16,304 bases of DNA from Sphingobacteriia bacterium (GTDB taxonomy: Bacteria; Bacteroidota; Bacteroidia; Chitinophagales; Chitinophagaceae). The stretch lies in assembly GCA_004293505.1 (NCBI GenBank), contig RDYY01000004.1, positions 1 through 16,304 of the forward strand. Reading direction: 5' to 3'. Positions within the stretch are counted from its first letter, which is position 1. Each line of letters opens with the position of its first letter. The position numbers were made by a program, and so were the translations under genes. Under the pieces are notes generated by a model. It did no database searches. It was not told the DNA's origin and saw nothing but the letters and a program-made list of their open reading frames with translations. This document shows positions 1 through 7,681 of the stretch, piece after piece.

Positions 1-2
1 TT

Positions 3-98
3 GAAGCACCAGCTACAGACACGTTGAAAACTGATAGTTTACCCAAAGTAGATACGGCTGCAACACCCCGCACGGATCCCATCAAAACCTTGCACTAA
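3..98 (+). CDS. C-terminal end of an unidentified protein (5' end outside window)
   Basis: Only frame 3 stays open from the window edge to a TAA at 96-98; frames 1 and 2 hit stops within the first 30 bases. The 31 visible residues are rich in Thr, Pro, Asp and Ala (for example EAPATDTLKTDS), with no hydrophobic segment or motif. This looks like a disordered, low-complexity tail, as found on secreted or envelope proteins, but no family can be named. A strong rho-independent terminator follows about 20 bases after the stop, which supports this being a real gene end. It converges with the HD-domain gene. Confidence 0.5.
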   Translation, partial: EAPATDTLKTDSLPKVDTAATPRTDPIKTLH

Positions 99-118
99 TA
101 CCCATAGAGCTTTTATAC

Positions 119-146
119 AAAAACTGCCCCTGGGCAGTTTTTTTTT
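119..146 (+). terminator. Rho-independent terminator
   Basis: A perfect inverted repeat, AAACTGCC (121-128) and GGCAGTTT (133-140), closes a 4-base loop and runs directly into nine T residues (138-146). The stem extends by A:T pairs from base 119 to 142. It lies just past the plus-strand stop at 98. Read on the minus strand the hairpin is followed by five T residues, so it may also stop transcription of the HD-domain gene that ends at 171. Confidence 0.88.
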
Positions 147-170
147 GGGGAAATGAGACGACTGAAGCCC

Positions 171-749
171 TCAACTTAATTGGAGAGACAACAAATATGC
201 GCTTTTGCCAGGCCCAAAATTTTCAATGGCGTAGTTTGTCCAAAACCGATGTCCACTCAAGAAACTAATTTGGCGTTCCCGCCATTGAACTGCATCAAAT
301 GAATGATTTATGCTGTTCAATTCTTGAAATAATTTTGAGGCCAATGCCAGCGCATCAGGGGTTCCCAAATAACACAAGTCTGCATCTGCCAGTACTTGTT
401 CCAATAAAGTACGGGGAGACTGTGGAATTTTAGTAGCCATGATCATGCCCTGTACCAAAGAAATTTCTTCTGCTGAAAACCCAAATTGAGGCAAATACAC
501 TGCGGCTAATTCACACCCCATGGCTTCATGCCCTTCATAGGCCGAGACAAAACCTGTGTCGTGCCAAAGCCCTGCTGCCATCAATAACCTTTGATCTTTT
601 TCCGTGTCCAACCCGCTGGCAGCACCGATTTTCATAGCTGCCTGCATCACATAACGGGAATGTGCAAAATTATGGTACGCGTACTGCTGGGTCAACCGAG
701 TTTCAAATATTTCCTGAACTAACCTCTCCATGTTGCGATCAGTGTCCAT
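171..749 (-). CDS. HD-domain metal-dependent phosphohydrolase
   Basis: A 192-residue soluble protein with the HD-superfamily metal-ligand pattern: a histidine in YHNFAHSRYV (H26 and H30), the HD doublet in LWHD (H63-D64), a second His-Glu in GHE (H74-E75), and an Asp in ADAD (D122/D124). The family hydrolyses phosphate esters, often of nucleotides, using bound divalent metal; the substrate cannot be read from the sequence. There is no membrane segment or attached signalling domain, so it is probably a stand-alone cytoplasmic enzyme. The ATG at 749 is preceded by AAAGGA about ten bases upstream, a better Shine-Dalgarno than most genes here have. It overlaps the end of the YitT-like gene by 11 bases, so the two are probably co-transcribed and coupled. 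A later ATG (residue 7) is possible. Confidence 0.85.
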   Translation of the reverse strand: MDTDRNMERLVQEIFETRLTQQYAYHNFAHSRYVMQAAMKIGAASGLDTEKDQRLLMAAGLWHDTGFVSAYEGHEAMGCELAAVYLPQFGFSAEEISLVQGMIMATKIPQSPRTLLEQVLADADLCYLGTPDALALASKLFQELNSINHSFDAVQWRERQISFLSGHRFWTNYAIENFGPGKSAYLLSLQLS

Positions 750-1632
750 GCTTTTTTTCCTTTAGCACCCCACCGGAAGCCTCTTTGATGCTTTGAATAA
801 ACAAAAATGCTTGTGGGTCAATGTCAAGAATACCTTGCTGAATTTGGTGAATTTCCAATCGGGTTACTACTGTAACGATGATGTCGGATTCTACCTTTAT
901 GTCAAATTGACCGGGCAAATAACCCCGCTCACCTTTATATACAGTTATGCCTTTACCCAGGTCATTGACCAAAAATGACTTGATTTGATCAGGTCGCTTT
1001 GAGATGATGTTGATGGCAGTAAATTGCTCAATACCATCAACAACATAATCTGTTGCGCGTGTTGCCGTAAAGTAAGTTATCAAAGAATACATGGCCGTTT
1101 CTAAACCAAATTGTATGGCAGCCAATGCAAAAATAATGGCATTAAAAACCATGATGATTTCACTATTGGACAAGCCAGTTTTGCGCTTGGTAAAAACAGC
1201 TATCACTTCAGCACCATCAATGACGCCTCCAGAGCGCAATACCAATCCAACCCCCGTCCCAATAAGTAATCCACCAAAGATGGCAATCAATAACCTGTCT
1301 GTAGTGATGGGTGCGATGTGTACCCAATGTAATCCAATGGTCATGAGTAAGATAGCAAATATGGTTTGAACAGCAAATGTTTTCCCAATGCGCTTGTAAC
1401 CTAGGTAAACAAAAGGTATGTTCAAAACCAACATCAATAAGCTGATGTCAAGGTGCCAAACTTCATGCAGCAAGATGGATATTCCTGTTATACCCCCATC
1501 CAAAAATCGATTGGGAATCATGAATCCGCGCATGGCCAAAACCGCCAAACCACAACCCAATACCAATTGAAAAAGACTCTTCCAATGAAGTACCTGCGCC
1601 CAATGAACGTGGTCGGCTTTTCCTACGGACAT
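739..1632 (-). CDS. YitT-family membrane protein (DUF161 plus C-terminal DUF2179)
   Basis: A 297-residue protein with five or six hydrophobic segments at roughly residues 19-36, 47-60, 64-79, 86-107, 112-130 and 157-188, followed by a soluble C-terminal domain (about 205-285). The repeated Gly-rich pieces DGGITGIS (45-52) and RSGGVIDGAE (133-142) and the tail around TAINIISKRPDQI are typical of the YitT/DUF161-DUF2179 family. The family is a widespread inner-membrane group of uncertain function, sometimes suggested to be transporters. I chose the ATG at 1632; the frame continues two codons upstream to a TTG at 1638, with no ribosome-binding site for either. The 3' end overlaps the HD-domain gene by 11 bases. 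A 45-base gap separates it from the response regulator upstream, so the three may form one transcript. Confidence 0.87.
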   Translation of the reverse strand: MSVGKADHVHWAQVLHWKSLFQLVLGCGLAVLAMRGFMIPNRFLDGGITGISILLHEVWHLDISLLMLVLNIPFVYLGYKRIGKTFAVQTIFAILLMTIGLHWVHIAPITTDRLLIAIFGGLLIGTGVGLVLRSGGVIDGAEVIAVFTKRKTGLSNSEIIMVFNAIIFALAAIQFGLETAMYSLITYFTATRATDYVVDGIEQFTAINIISKRPDQIKSFLVNDLGKGITVYKGERGYLPGQFDIKVESDIIVTVVTRLEIHQIQQGILDIDPQAFLFIQSIKEASGGVLKEKKHGH

Positions 1633-1677
1633 GACCAATTTTCGAACAATATACTCAAATAAAAAATAGTCCGAAGC

Positions 1678-2106
1678 TTAGGCAGAAAAAAATTGATGAA
1701 ACATTTCATGCTTTTTCAAGGCTTCAAGGTTGTCAACCTGTAAAGGTTTATGTAAAAATTGAATGACAACTGGGTATTCCCTTGCCCGCAAGGCATCAGC
1801 AGGATCAATGGTAGATGACAAAATAATGATTCGGGTATAGGGAAGCAGGGGCTCAAAATGTTTTACGTAATGATCCAAAAAAGACCATCCATCCATTTCA
1901 GGCATGTTGAGGTCTAGAAATACAAGACTTGGGGCATTTCGGGCATCAAATGACAATTGGCTGGTCATTTGTACCAACAAACCTATGGCTTCTTGACCAT
2001 CATTGGCCGTCTTGATTTCACTAGCAAAAGCGGCACGTTTGAGCAAAAGCTGAGAAATGGTCTGAGAAATGATGTCGTCGTCGATGCACAATACCTGGTT
2101 TACCAT
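1678..2106 (-). CDS. Single-domain response regulator (CheY-like receiver)
   Basis: A 142-residue protein that is one receiver domain with no output domain. It has the acidic cluster IDDD (D9-D11), the phospho-acceptor Asp in VFLDLNMPEMDGW (D65), the Ser pair in ILSS (S97-S98) and the Lys in HKPL (K120), so it should be phosphorylatable. Such proteins usually act by binding partners or as phosphorelay intermediates. The frame is open upstream to 2250, but those extra codons overlap the preceding glycosyltransferase and do not resemble a receiver; the ATG at 2106 directly precedes the first beta strand. A 97-base gap separates it from the exopolysaccharide operon, the largest gap in this strand's gene run, and holds a possible promoter. 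No histidine kinase is visible, so its input is unknown. Confidence 0.88.
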   Translation of the reverse strand: MVNQVLCIDDDIISQTISQLLLKRAAFASEIKTANDGQEAIGLLVQMTSQLSFDARNAPSLVFLDLNMPEMDGWSFLDHYVKHFEPLLPYTRIIILSSTIDPADALRAREYPVVIQFLHKPLQVDNLEALKKHEMFHQFFSA

Positions 2107-2164
2107 AAGGGTTATTTTGGTTAAACAGATGCTTGGCTGGGCAACACCAGGCTGTATACCATTA

Positions 2165-2172
2165 CTAAGATA
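2165..2172 (-). promoter_or_regulatory. Possible -7 promoter element for the response regulator at 1678-2106
   Basis: On the minus strand the intergenic stretch contains TATCTTAG, one mismatch from the Bacteroidota TAnnTTTG -7 element, directly after a T-rich run. A TTTG lies 22 bases further upstream, slightly longer than the usual spacing of about 19-20. Transcription would begin about 50 bases before the ATG. The element suggests the response regulator can be transcribed apart from the exopolysaccharide operon; this rests on pattern matching only. Confidence 0.3.
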
Positions 2173-2203
2173 CAAAAAAGGAACAAGACGCTGCCAAATG
2201 GGG

Positions 2204-3370
2204 TCATGGTTTCCGAATGGCTTTTTCCCATAAAACAGACTGATGGCCACTCATATAACGGAACCATCCTGCTACAACTGCATAATTCATCATGGAAAAA
2301 TAGTAGGGTACAAACAGGGCTTTTACCTTAATGGACCTTTGGGCAAGGTACCACCCCAACATGGCTGCCAAGTAAAAAATTACTTGCCCAAGCATTGATA
2401 CCAAGTATACAGGTTCAGCGGATGAAATCAAAACAATGGCAGCATTGGATATTAAGAGTAAAATCAATGCCAATGGGCACAAAGTCCAGCGCAATATCCG
2501 ATGACTGATGAATTGAAAACTAAGCAAAGGCTGCTTAAAAGGAAGCAATAAAGGCCAAAGCCGTATAGTGCTTTGCAGTCCGCCAGCCCCTATCCTTATC
2601 TTGCGTTTCAGTTCTTCATGGGTATTGGCTGAAGCAGTTTCAACAGCATAAGCACCTGGCTCGTAAACAATACGAAACCCTTTTTGTGCGATGCGCATGG
2701 AAATCATAAAATCATCCAAAAGGGTATCCTTTTCAATGGGTGTGTACAATTGGGTGCGGATACTAAATAGCTCACCTGCCGCACCCACAACAGTGTTCAA
2801 CAGGGAGTCCCATTGTTTCAACGTTGATTCGTACTTCCAATAAATTCCTTCCCCAGCAGTGGCATCTGCCGATTCAGGAATCTCAACTCGTTTTTCTCCG
2901 GCAACGGCACCTACATTTGGGTCTTGATAATGCCGAGCGATGTTAATCAACGCTTCTTGGTTTAACATGGTGTTGGCGTCAGTAAAAACAATGACATCGG
3001 ATGTGACATGTGCCAGCGCCCTTTCAATGGCTGCCATTTTTCCAGCTCGAATATTTTGGTACAAATGCAGCACTACTGGAAATTGCGCGACAAGGTTTGG
3101 GGTATTATCTGAGGACCCATCTGTTATAAAAATATAGGCAATTTTATTTTCAGGATAACGAAGAGATAAAGTATTAAGAATTTTTTCAGCTATTATTCCT
3201 TCTTCATTATATGCTGCCACCAGAACTGTTAAAGAAGGCAATTCTTTGCTGCAATAAACCACGTGACCTTTTATCACTTGCTTGATTTTCACCAAAGCAA
3301 ATAAAATGATGGCATACCCTACATAGGTATAAAAAACAATGAACAAGGAAATCCAAAAAACTGTTTTCAT
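2204..3370 (-). CDS. Membrane-bound GT2 family glycosyltransferase
   Basis: A 388-residue protein with an N-terminal membrane segment (about 3-27), a GT-A catalytic domain and a cluster of C-terminal membrane segments (about 296-370). The donor-binding motif TDGSSD (D84) and metal-binding FTDANT (D131) are clear, followed by LLDDF (D219-D220). The position of the usual QxxRW motif holds RKIRIGAGG (256-264), a pattern I associate with a branch of poly-GlcNAc-synthase-like GT2 enzymes. It probably adds a sugar to the lipid-linked repeat at the cytoplasmic face. The ATG at 3370 lies two bases past the TGA of the upstream GT2 gene; a TTG two codons earlier would overlap that stop. It appears to be the last gene of the exopolysaccharide operon. 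Donor and acceptor are unknown. Confidence 0.86.
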   Translation of the reverse strand: MKTVFWISLFIVFYTYVGYAIILFALVKIKQVIKGHVVYCSKELPSLTVLVAAYNEEGIIAEKILNTLSLRYPENKIAYIFITDGSSDNTPNLVAQFPVVLHLYQNIRAGKMAAIERALAHVTSDVIVFTDANTMLNQEALINIARHYQDPNVGAVAGEKRVEIPESADATAGEGIYWKYESTLKQWDSLLNTVVGAAGELFSIRTQLYTPIEKDTLLDDFMISMRIAQKGFRIVYEPGAYAVETASANTHEELKRKIRIGAGGLQSTIRLWPLLLPFKQPLLSFQFISHRILRWTLCPLALILLLISNAAIVLISSAEPVYLVSMLGQVIFYLAAMLGWYLAQRSIKVKALFVPYYFSMMNYAVVAGWFRYMSGHQSVLWEKAIRKP

Positions 3371-3372
3371 GG

Positions 3373-4284
3373 TCAAGGTGTGTAACCAGTATCAACACTG
3401 TCAACTGGATGGGTTAGGTTCCAATAAAATGCCTTAAAATATTGGGGAATAAAGCCAAGATTATTTTCTTTCACTGCTTTGAAAATATCTTTGGGCAAAA
3501 CCAATAAAAGGAAATACAAGAGAAAAATACAGTACTGAGAAAAATGAGCATTCTTGCGAATAAAAAGGATTCTATTTCTAGTCATAAAATAAGCCTTCAA
3601 TGGACTTAACTTACCGACTGACATCGATTCCTTGTGAAAAATGTGCACCGAAGGAACAACAACCAAGGCCCAACCATTTCTCTTAAATGCTTCACTCCAG
3701 TCGTATTCTTCAAAATAAAGGAAATAATTCTCGGCCATTGTACCAACATTCTTCAATGCAGATTTGCGCACAAACATGGCAGCTCCATGTACAAATGCTG
3801 TTTCATAAGGATGGCGTCCAAATTGTCCTACATCTAATTGTCCTTGCCCTTTTGTTTGGTTTCTAGCCATGAAATAATTCATGTGGGTATAACCAGCAAA
3901 TTGAAGAATACCTGGATGATCAAAATACCTGATCAAAGGACAAGCCATTCCCCATTGAGGGTTTGCCTCCATGGCAGCCACCATTTCATCCACCAATCCT
4001 TCTCCAAAAATGGTATCGTTGTTCACTAAAAAAAGATAATTACCCGTAGCTTTATGAATACCCAAGTTGTTACCGCCGGCAAACCCAAGGTTTATATTTG
4101 ATCGAATAAACAAGACATTTTTATATTTATTTCGCCACAAAGGAACAGGATCAACATTGCTGCCATTGTCAACCACAATCCATTCTACTTCACAACGAGC
4201 AGCATGTGAATAAACAGAGTCAAGCAACTCCTCAGTAAGGTGACTGTTATTGAAGTTGACGGTTATAATGGAAACTTTCAACAT
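3373..4284 (-). CDS. GT2 family glycosyltransferase (rhamnosyltransferase-like)
   Basis: A 303-residue enzyme of the soluble GT2 type often annotated as rhamnosyl- or other glycosyltransferase in O-antigen clusters. Motifs in order: VVDNGS (37-42) for nucleotide binding, NLGFAGGNN (65-73), the metal site LVNNDT (N88-D90), the acceptor-side HGAAM (166-170), and FEEYDW (191-196), which supplies the catalytic acidic residues. One hydrophobic patch (about 251-263) may let it sit on the inner membrane. It likely transfers one sugar onto the growing undecaprenyl-linked repeat unit; donor specificity cannot be deduced. The ATG at 4284 follows the stop of the GT14-like gene by three bases, and its own TGA is two bases from the next start, so it lies inside the tightly packed operon. 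Confidence 0.88.
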   Translation of the reverse strand: MLKVSIITVNFNNSHLTEELLDSVYSHAARCEVEWIVVDNGSNVDPVPLWRNKYKNVLFIRSNINLGFAGGNNLGIHKATGNYLFLVNNDTIFGEGLVDEMVAAMEANPQWGMACPLIRYFDHPGILQFAGYTHMNYFMARNQTKGQGQLDVGQFGRHPYETAFVHGAAMFVRKSALKNVGTMAENYFLYFEEYDWSEAFKRNGWALVVVPSVHIFHKESMSVGKLSPLKAYFMTRNRILFIRKNAHFSQYCIFLLYFLLLVLPKDIFKAVKENNLGFIPQYFKAFYWNLTHPVDSVDTGYTP

Positions 4285-4287
4285 ACA

Positions 4288-5130
4288 TCAAACGATTTGA
4301 TCTAAGTGATTCAAGAGAAACTGCGACTGCACAGGATCAAATTTTCTGGCAAAATATTTTTTTGAATCCAACAGCAGGGGTAAATCATCTGCCATCAAGG
4401 TCTTGGGATTTTTTAACCCAGATGACCAATCAACATAACGCAAGTTGTCATTGACCAATTCATCTCTGTGGCAGGAATTATATAGAATAGTGTGAATCAT
4501 GAATTCATCTGGCCCCCAAGTTAATTTCATGAATCTTTTCCAAACAGGAAATTCTTGTAAGAATGCCAAAAGGTATTTAACATGCATTTTGGACAAGGTC
4601 ATCCATTGAGAACGACCAACCGCCAAATAACCCATGGGCATTTTCCGTTTGGGAAAAAGATAATTAATGCTGGTTTGAATACGGTAATTCCCAATAAATG
4701 GATAGTCAACCAAATGGTATTTTTCAATCCTGGGGATGGCCTCTTCCCAATCCCCATAAACATAACGCCATTCTAGAAATGATTTACCTAAGTTCTGTGA
4801 CAAAAAAGACGAAAATTCACAGACTGGTTTAATGGGATAATCAGCAGCACTCAGTAAATGAACGAAGTCAAATTCAGGAAAGTGCTTCACTATGTAATCC
4901 ATTCCCAAAAAAGTGGCTTCTAACATGGTGTATCCTGCCCAATTTATGTTGACTCTATCAGGTAGAAAAATGATGTTTTTATGACTGACCTGCAAATGTT
5001 CAAATGACTTTATACCAGCTTTCAAATCCAAATGAATGAATATTTTTGCGTCGGGCAATTGAAGTTTCTCCAATAGCCTAGACAATTGTTCAGGTGCGTT
5101 GTGGGCAAGTATGAAGTACGCCAATTTCAT
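4288..5130 (-). CDS. GT14-like glycosyltransferase (core-2/I-branching enzyme family)
   Basis: A 280-residue protein resembling the core-2/I-branching beta-1,6-N-acetylglucosaminyltransferase family and related bacterial enzymes. Features in order: AYFILAHNAPEQL (4-16), FIHLD (31-35), INWAGYTMLEATF (62-74), LLSAADYPI (92-100), GPDEF (206-210, the likely catalytic acidic pair), RYVDW (231-235), NPKTL (241-245) and FARKFD (260-265). Animal and plant members add GlcNAc, GlcA or xylose as branches; the bacterial substrate here is not known. There is no membrane segment or signal peptide, in contrast to the Golgi-anchored eukaryotic members, so it should act in the cytoplasm. Its ATG overlaps the stop of the flippase gene as ATGA, which implies coupled translation and a role in the same repeat-unit pathway. 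Confidence 0.85.
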   Translation of the reverse strand: MKLAYFILAHNAPEQLSRLLEKLQLPDAKIFIHLDLKAGIKSFEHLQVSHKNIIFLPDRVNINWAGYTMLEATFLGMDYIVKHFPEFDFVHLLSAADYPIKPVCEFSSFLSQNLGKSFLEWRYVYGDWEEAIPRIEKYHLVDYPFIGNYRIQTSINYLFPKRKMPMGYLAVGRSQWMTLSKMHVKYLLAFLQEFPVWKRFMKLTWGPDEFMIHTILYNSCHRDELVNDNLRYVDWSSGLKNPKTLMADDLPLLLDSKKYFARKFDPVQSQFLLNHLDQIV

Positions 5131-6467
5131 GCTTTACCCCTTTTTAATATTTGGCGATATAAAAAAATCATTGAAAAATGCCAGCCGGCAGTAAAGATTG
5201 AACCAAACTGGAATGGCAAATATTTTTTTAACCAATAGCTGCCAAAAAACATCCCAATTAACAAAGGAAAGATTGTTGCAATGGCTACGCCATAAATATT
5301 ACCTAAGAGCGTTATAAAAAAGAAATTGGCCAGAATATTTGCTGCCAACATGAGCATTACTTTAAAAAAATTAGCCCTTGGCTGATGAATAACATCCAGT
5401 GCCAAGGCAATAAAACGATCAATGGGATAAAAAACAGCCAACACCATAAAGATTTTAAACAAGTTTCCCGCTTCTGTATTGGCATACTTGCCGCCCCCCA
5501 ATAAGCCAATGGCAAAATCACCCAAAACAAACGTACCCAAAGCCAATGGAATGAACGCAAAGAAAAGGACCCCGGCATATTTTTTGAGTATGTACAAAAG
5601 TTCAGCTACATTACCTTTGTTGTAAGCTTGTGCCATCGATGGCAAAGCCGTGGCAACCGCGCTTCGAAGTGGGATTTCAATTAATTCCAATAATCTGCCA
5701 GGTAAGTTATAAATAGCCAAAGCTGCTGGTCCCAACAAATACTCAACAATGAATGTGTCCGTTCCCCGCAACAAATTAGCACTGATAGTTGTGCCTACAC
5801 TGTATTTGCCAAAATCTGTTATTTCTTTAATAGCATGACTTGTTCTGTACTTTAAATTCTCAATTCCTGTCCATTTCTTGGCAAAGGCAAAACCGCTGGC
5901 CAAAATTTGACAACCAATATTACCCATGAACAAAAGATTCAAATCCAACCATTGCTGGTAAGCGGCAACGCCAACAAACAAAGCAAAACTGCCTTGCTGA
6001 ATTGACCTCAGTACAAACAGCTGGTCAAATCTTTGATCGGCTTGTAATTTCCAAAAAGCAACACTAAAGGGCAAAGAACTAACAAAGGTTATTCCAAACC
6101 ATTTTATGGCATACCAAAGTGACCCACTCCATAAGTCTTTGCCCAACAAAAAGAAACCCAAATTAAACAGACACAACAAGGCTGTAATGAAAATACCCAA
6201 ATACCAAACACTACCTAAAACTTCTTGTGCTCTTTGCGCAGGGCTACCTGCATAAAATTTTACCAAGGAAACTTGAAGGAACCCGGTTCTGAATGTATCT
6301 AATAACATGTGAATGGTCTGAAAAAATACCCATACACCTACAGCCTCTATGCTCAAGCCACGGTAAAGAATGGCTATGATCAACATAGACAAAAGAGAGA
6401 TGACCCCACTACCAGCCAAGGATAGCATGTGTTTGTTGTTCAACTTTTCAATGAGTTTACGCAACAT
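5127..6467 (-). CDS. Wzx-type polysaccharide flippase (MOP superfamily)
   Basis: A 446-residue, almost wholly hydrophobic protein with about twelve or more predicted membrane helices separated by short loops, the normal size and texture of MOP/MVF-superfamily flippases (Wzx/RfbX). The N-terminal piece GSGVISLLSMLIIAILYRGL (19-38) and the later LLRGTDTFIVEYLLGPAALA (231-250) fit the family pattern in which early helices carry conserved Gly and Arg residues. Its role would be to move the completed undecaprenyl-diphosphate-linked repeat from the cytoplasmic to the periplasmic face of the inner membrane. It overlaps the upstream GT-B gene by 11 bases and the downstream GT14-like gene by 4 bases (ATGA). 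With the Wzy-like polymerase upstream, it identifies the locus as a Wzx/Wzy-dependent pathway. Confidence 0.87.
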   Translation of the reverse strand: MLRKLIEKLNNKHMLSLAGSGVISLLSMLIIAILYRGLSIEAVGVWVFFQTIHMLLDTFRTGFLQVSLVKFYAGSPAQRAQEVLGSVWYLGIFITALLCLFNLGFFLLGKDLWSGSLWYAIKWFGITFVSSLPFSVAFWKLQADQRFDQLFVLRSIQQGSFALFVGVAAYQQWLDLNLLFMGNIGCQILASGFAFAKKWTGIENLKYRTSHAIKEITDFGKYSVGTTISANLLRGTDTFIVEYLLGPAALAIYNLPGRLLELIEIPLRSAVATALPSMAQAYNKGNVAELLYILKKYAGVLFFAFIPLALGTFVLGDFAIGLLGGGKYANTEAGNLFKIFMVLAVFYPIDRFIALALDVIHQPRANFFKVMLMLAANILANFFFITLLGNIYGVAIATIFPLLIGMFFGSYWLKKYLPFQFGSIFTAGWHFSMIFLYRQILKRGKA

Positions 6468-7671
6468 GGGGTAAGTTTTTTTCCTTTACCAATACATATT
6501 CGTCAATGTAATGATACATTGATTTGACACAGTTCTCCCATGTATGGGATATGGCTACTTGAATACGCAATGCTTGAAGCGAAGGGTTGTTTTCAGACAA
6601 CCCTTTGACAATGGCATCTTGATAGGTTATTGGCGAATCAGCCAAGTAAACAAACTGACCAAAAACTTCTTGCATGAAAGGTGTAGATGTAGCAACTATG
6701 GGTTTTCCCATGGCCAAATACTCATCAATTTTTCGGGGATAATTTCCAATGGTAACAGGATTGATTTTTTGGGGGTTCAAGCACAAATCAAAAGCCTGGA
6801 TATATTGGGGCAATAATTCAACTGGTTTAGGACCAACAAAAAATACATTGGGTAATTTATGTAGCAGAGAAACTTGAAATGAATTGTCTTCTGGACCAAC
6901 AAATACAAAATTCCATTGGGGGCAAAGCTTGGCCAAGGCTTCTAAGAGTTGGATGTCGAGTCGCAAAGCCAACAAAGCACCAACATATCCAATTAAAGGT
7001 CGGTCTGAAAGGGGCAAATCATCCGGTCTGGGTGAATTTACTTGGGGGTTAAAAAGACTAAGGTCACAACCTTGGCCAACATAATATGAATGGGGATTAT
7101 ATAACCTACAGATATCTGCCAAATAAGTAGAGTTGGCAAAGCAAATACTGGATTTTTTCATCAAAAGGGGCTCCAACCTAATACCATGCTTGCGCCAATA
7201 AGGAACAGCCAGCATATTGTCTCTTGAGTAATAAATACTGGCGGTGGGAGCCAGCAATTCAGGAAGGTAAAAAGAGCGGAATATATCGTTATCATTAAAC
7301 AATAGATCGGCTTTGAAACCAAGTTTGTGCATGGCCCTTTTAATGCTTTGGGCAAACCGACGGCCATTGATGGTGTTGACCCAATCAAAAACAACGGAAA
7401 ATGGAATCCAATTGATAGATTCTAATACAACATCTGGGTAATATACCCAAAGATTCTCATTGATTTTTTCTATTCCAGACAGCCGTCCATTGAGGACATC
7501 TCTTCTCTTTTTTACAGTAGGCAAATTAGCTTGTGTTAGCAAGGTTTTGCGGTCTAAAGGTGAATTGATGTACAAAACCCGGTGTTGCTGACCAAAGATC
7601 TCTGCAATGTTTTTGGCATTGCTGCCAATGTCCGTATCCCATGCTTGTTGTCCAACAAATAAGATGTCCAT
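6457..7671 (-). CDS. GT-B fold glycosyltransferase (TuaH/GT4-like)
   Basis: A 404-residue, two-domain cytoplasmic glycosyltransferase. The N-terminal acceptor domain starts with MDILFVGQQAWD and contains YYSRDNM (147-153), characteristic of TuaH-like enzymes. The C-terminal donor domain begins near IGYVGAL (227-233) and contains FVGP (257-260) and the nucleotide-sugar segment YPRKIDEYLAMGKPIVAT (311-328), with the usual conserved Glu (E317). TuaH is a teichuronic-acid glycosyltransferase of Bacillus; here only the fold and retaining chemistry are suggested, and the sugar is unknown. The ATG at 7671 lies ten bases after the polymerase stop, and its 3' end overlaps the flippase start by 11 bases, so it is embedded in the operon. 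Confidence 0.87.
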   Translation of the reverse strand: MDILFVGQQAWDTDIGSNAKNIAEIFGQQHRVLYINSPLDRKTLLTQANLPTVKKRRDVLNGRLSGIEKINENLWVYYPDVVLESINWIPFSVVFDWVNTINGRRFAQSIKRAMHKLGFKADLLFNDNDIFRSFYLPELLAPTASIYYSRDNMLAVPYWRKHGIRLEPLLMKKSSICFANSTYLADICRLYNPHSYYVGQGCDLSLFNPQVNSPRPDDLPLSDRPLIGYVGALLALRLDIQLLEALAKLCPQWNFVFVGPEDNSFQVSLLHKLPNVFFVGPKPVELLPQYIQAFDLCLNPQKINPVTIGNYPRKIDEYLAMGKPIVATSTPFMQEVFGQFVYLADSPITYQDAIVKGLSENNPSLQALRIQVAISHTWENCVKSMYHYIDEYVLVKEKNLPHVA

Positions 7672-7681
7672 TTGGCTTGGT

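Noticed and set aside
2107..2203. Terminator for the exopolysaccharide operon in the T-rich stretch after 2204
   Set aside because: On the minus strand a T run is present but no stable hairpin precedes it; the CTGG/CCAG pairing further on is only four bases.
2107..2250. 48-codon N-terminal extension of the response regulator at 1678-2106
   Set aside because: It overlaps the upstream glycosyltransferase gene, has no receiver or other recognisable features, and the ATG at 2106 sits exactly before the first receiver strand.
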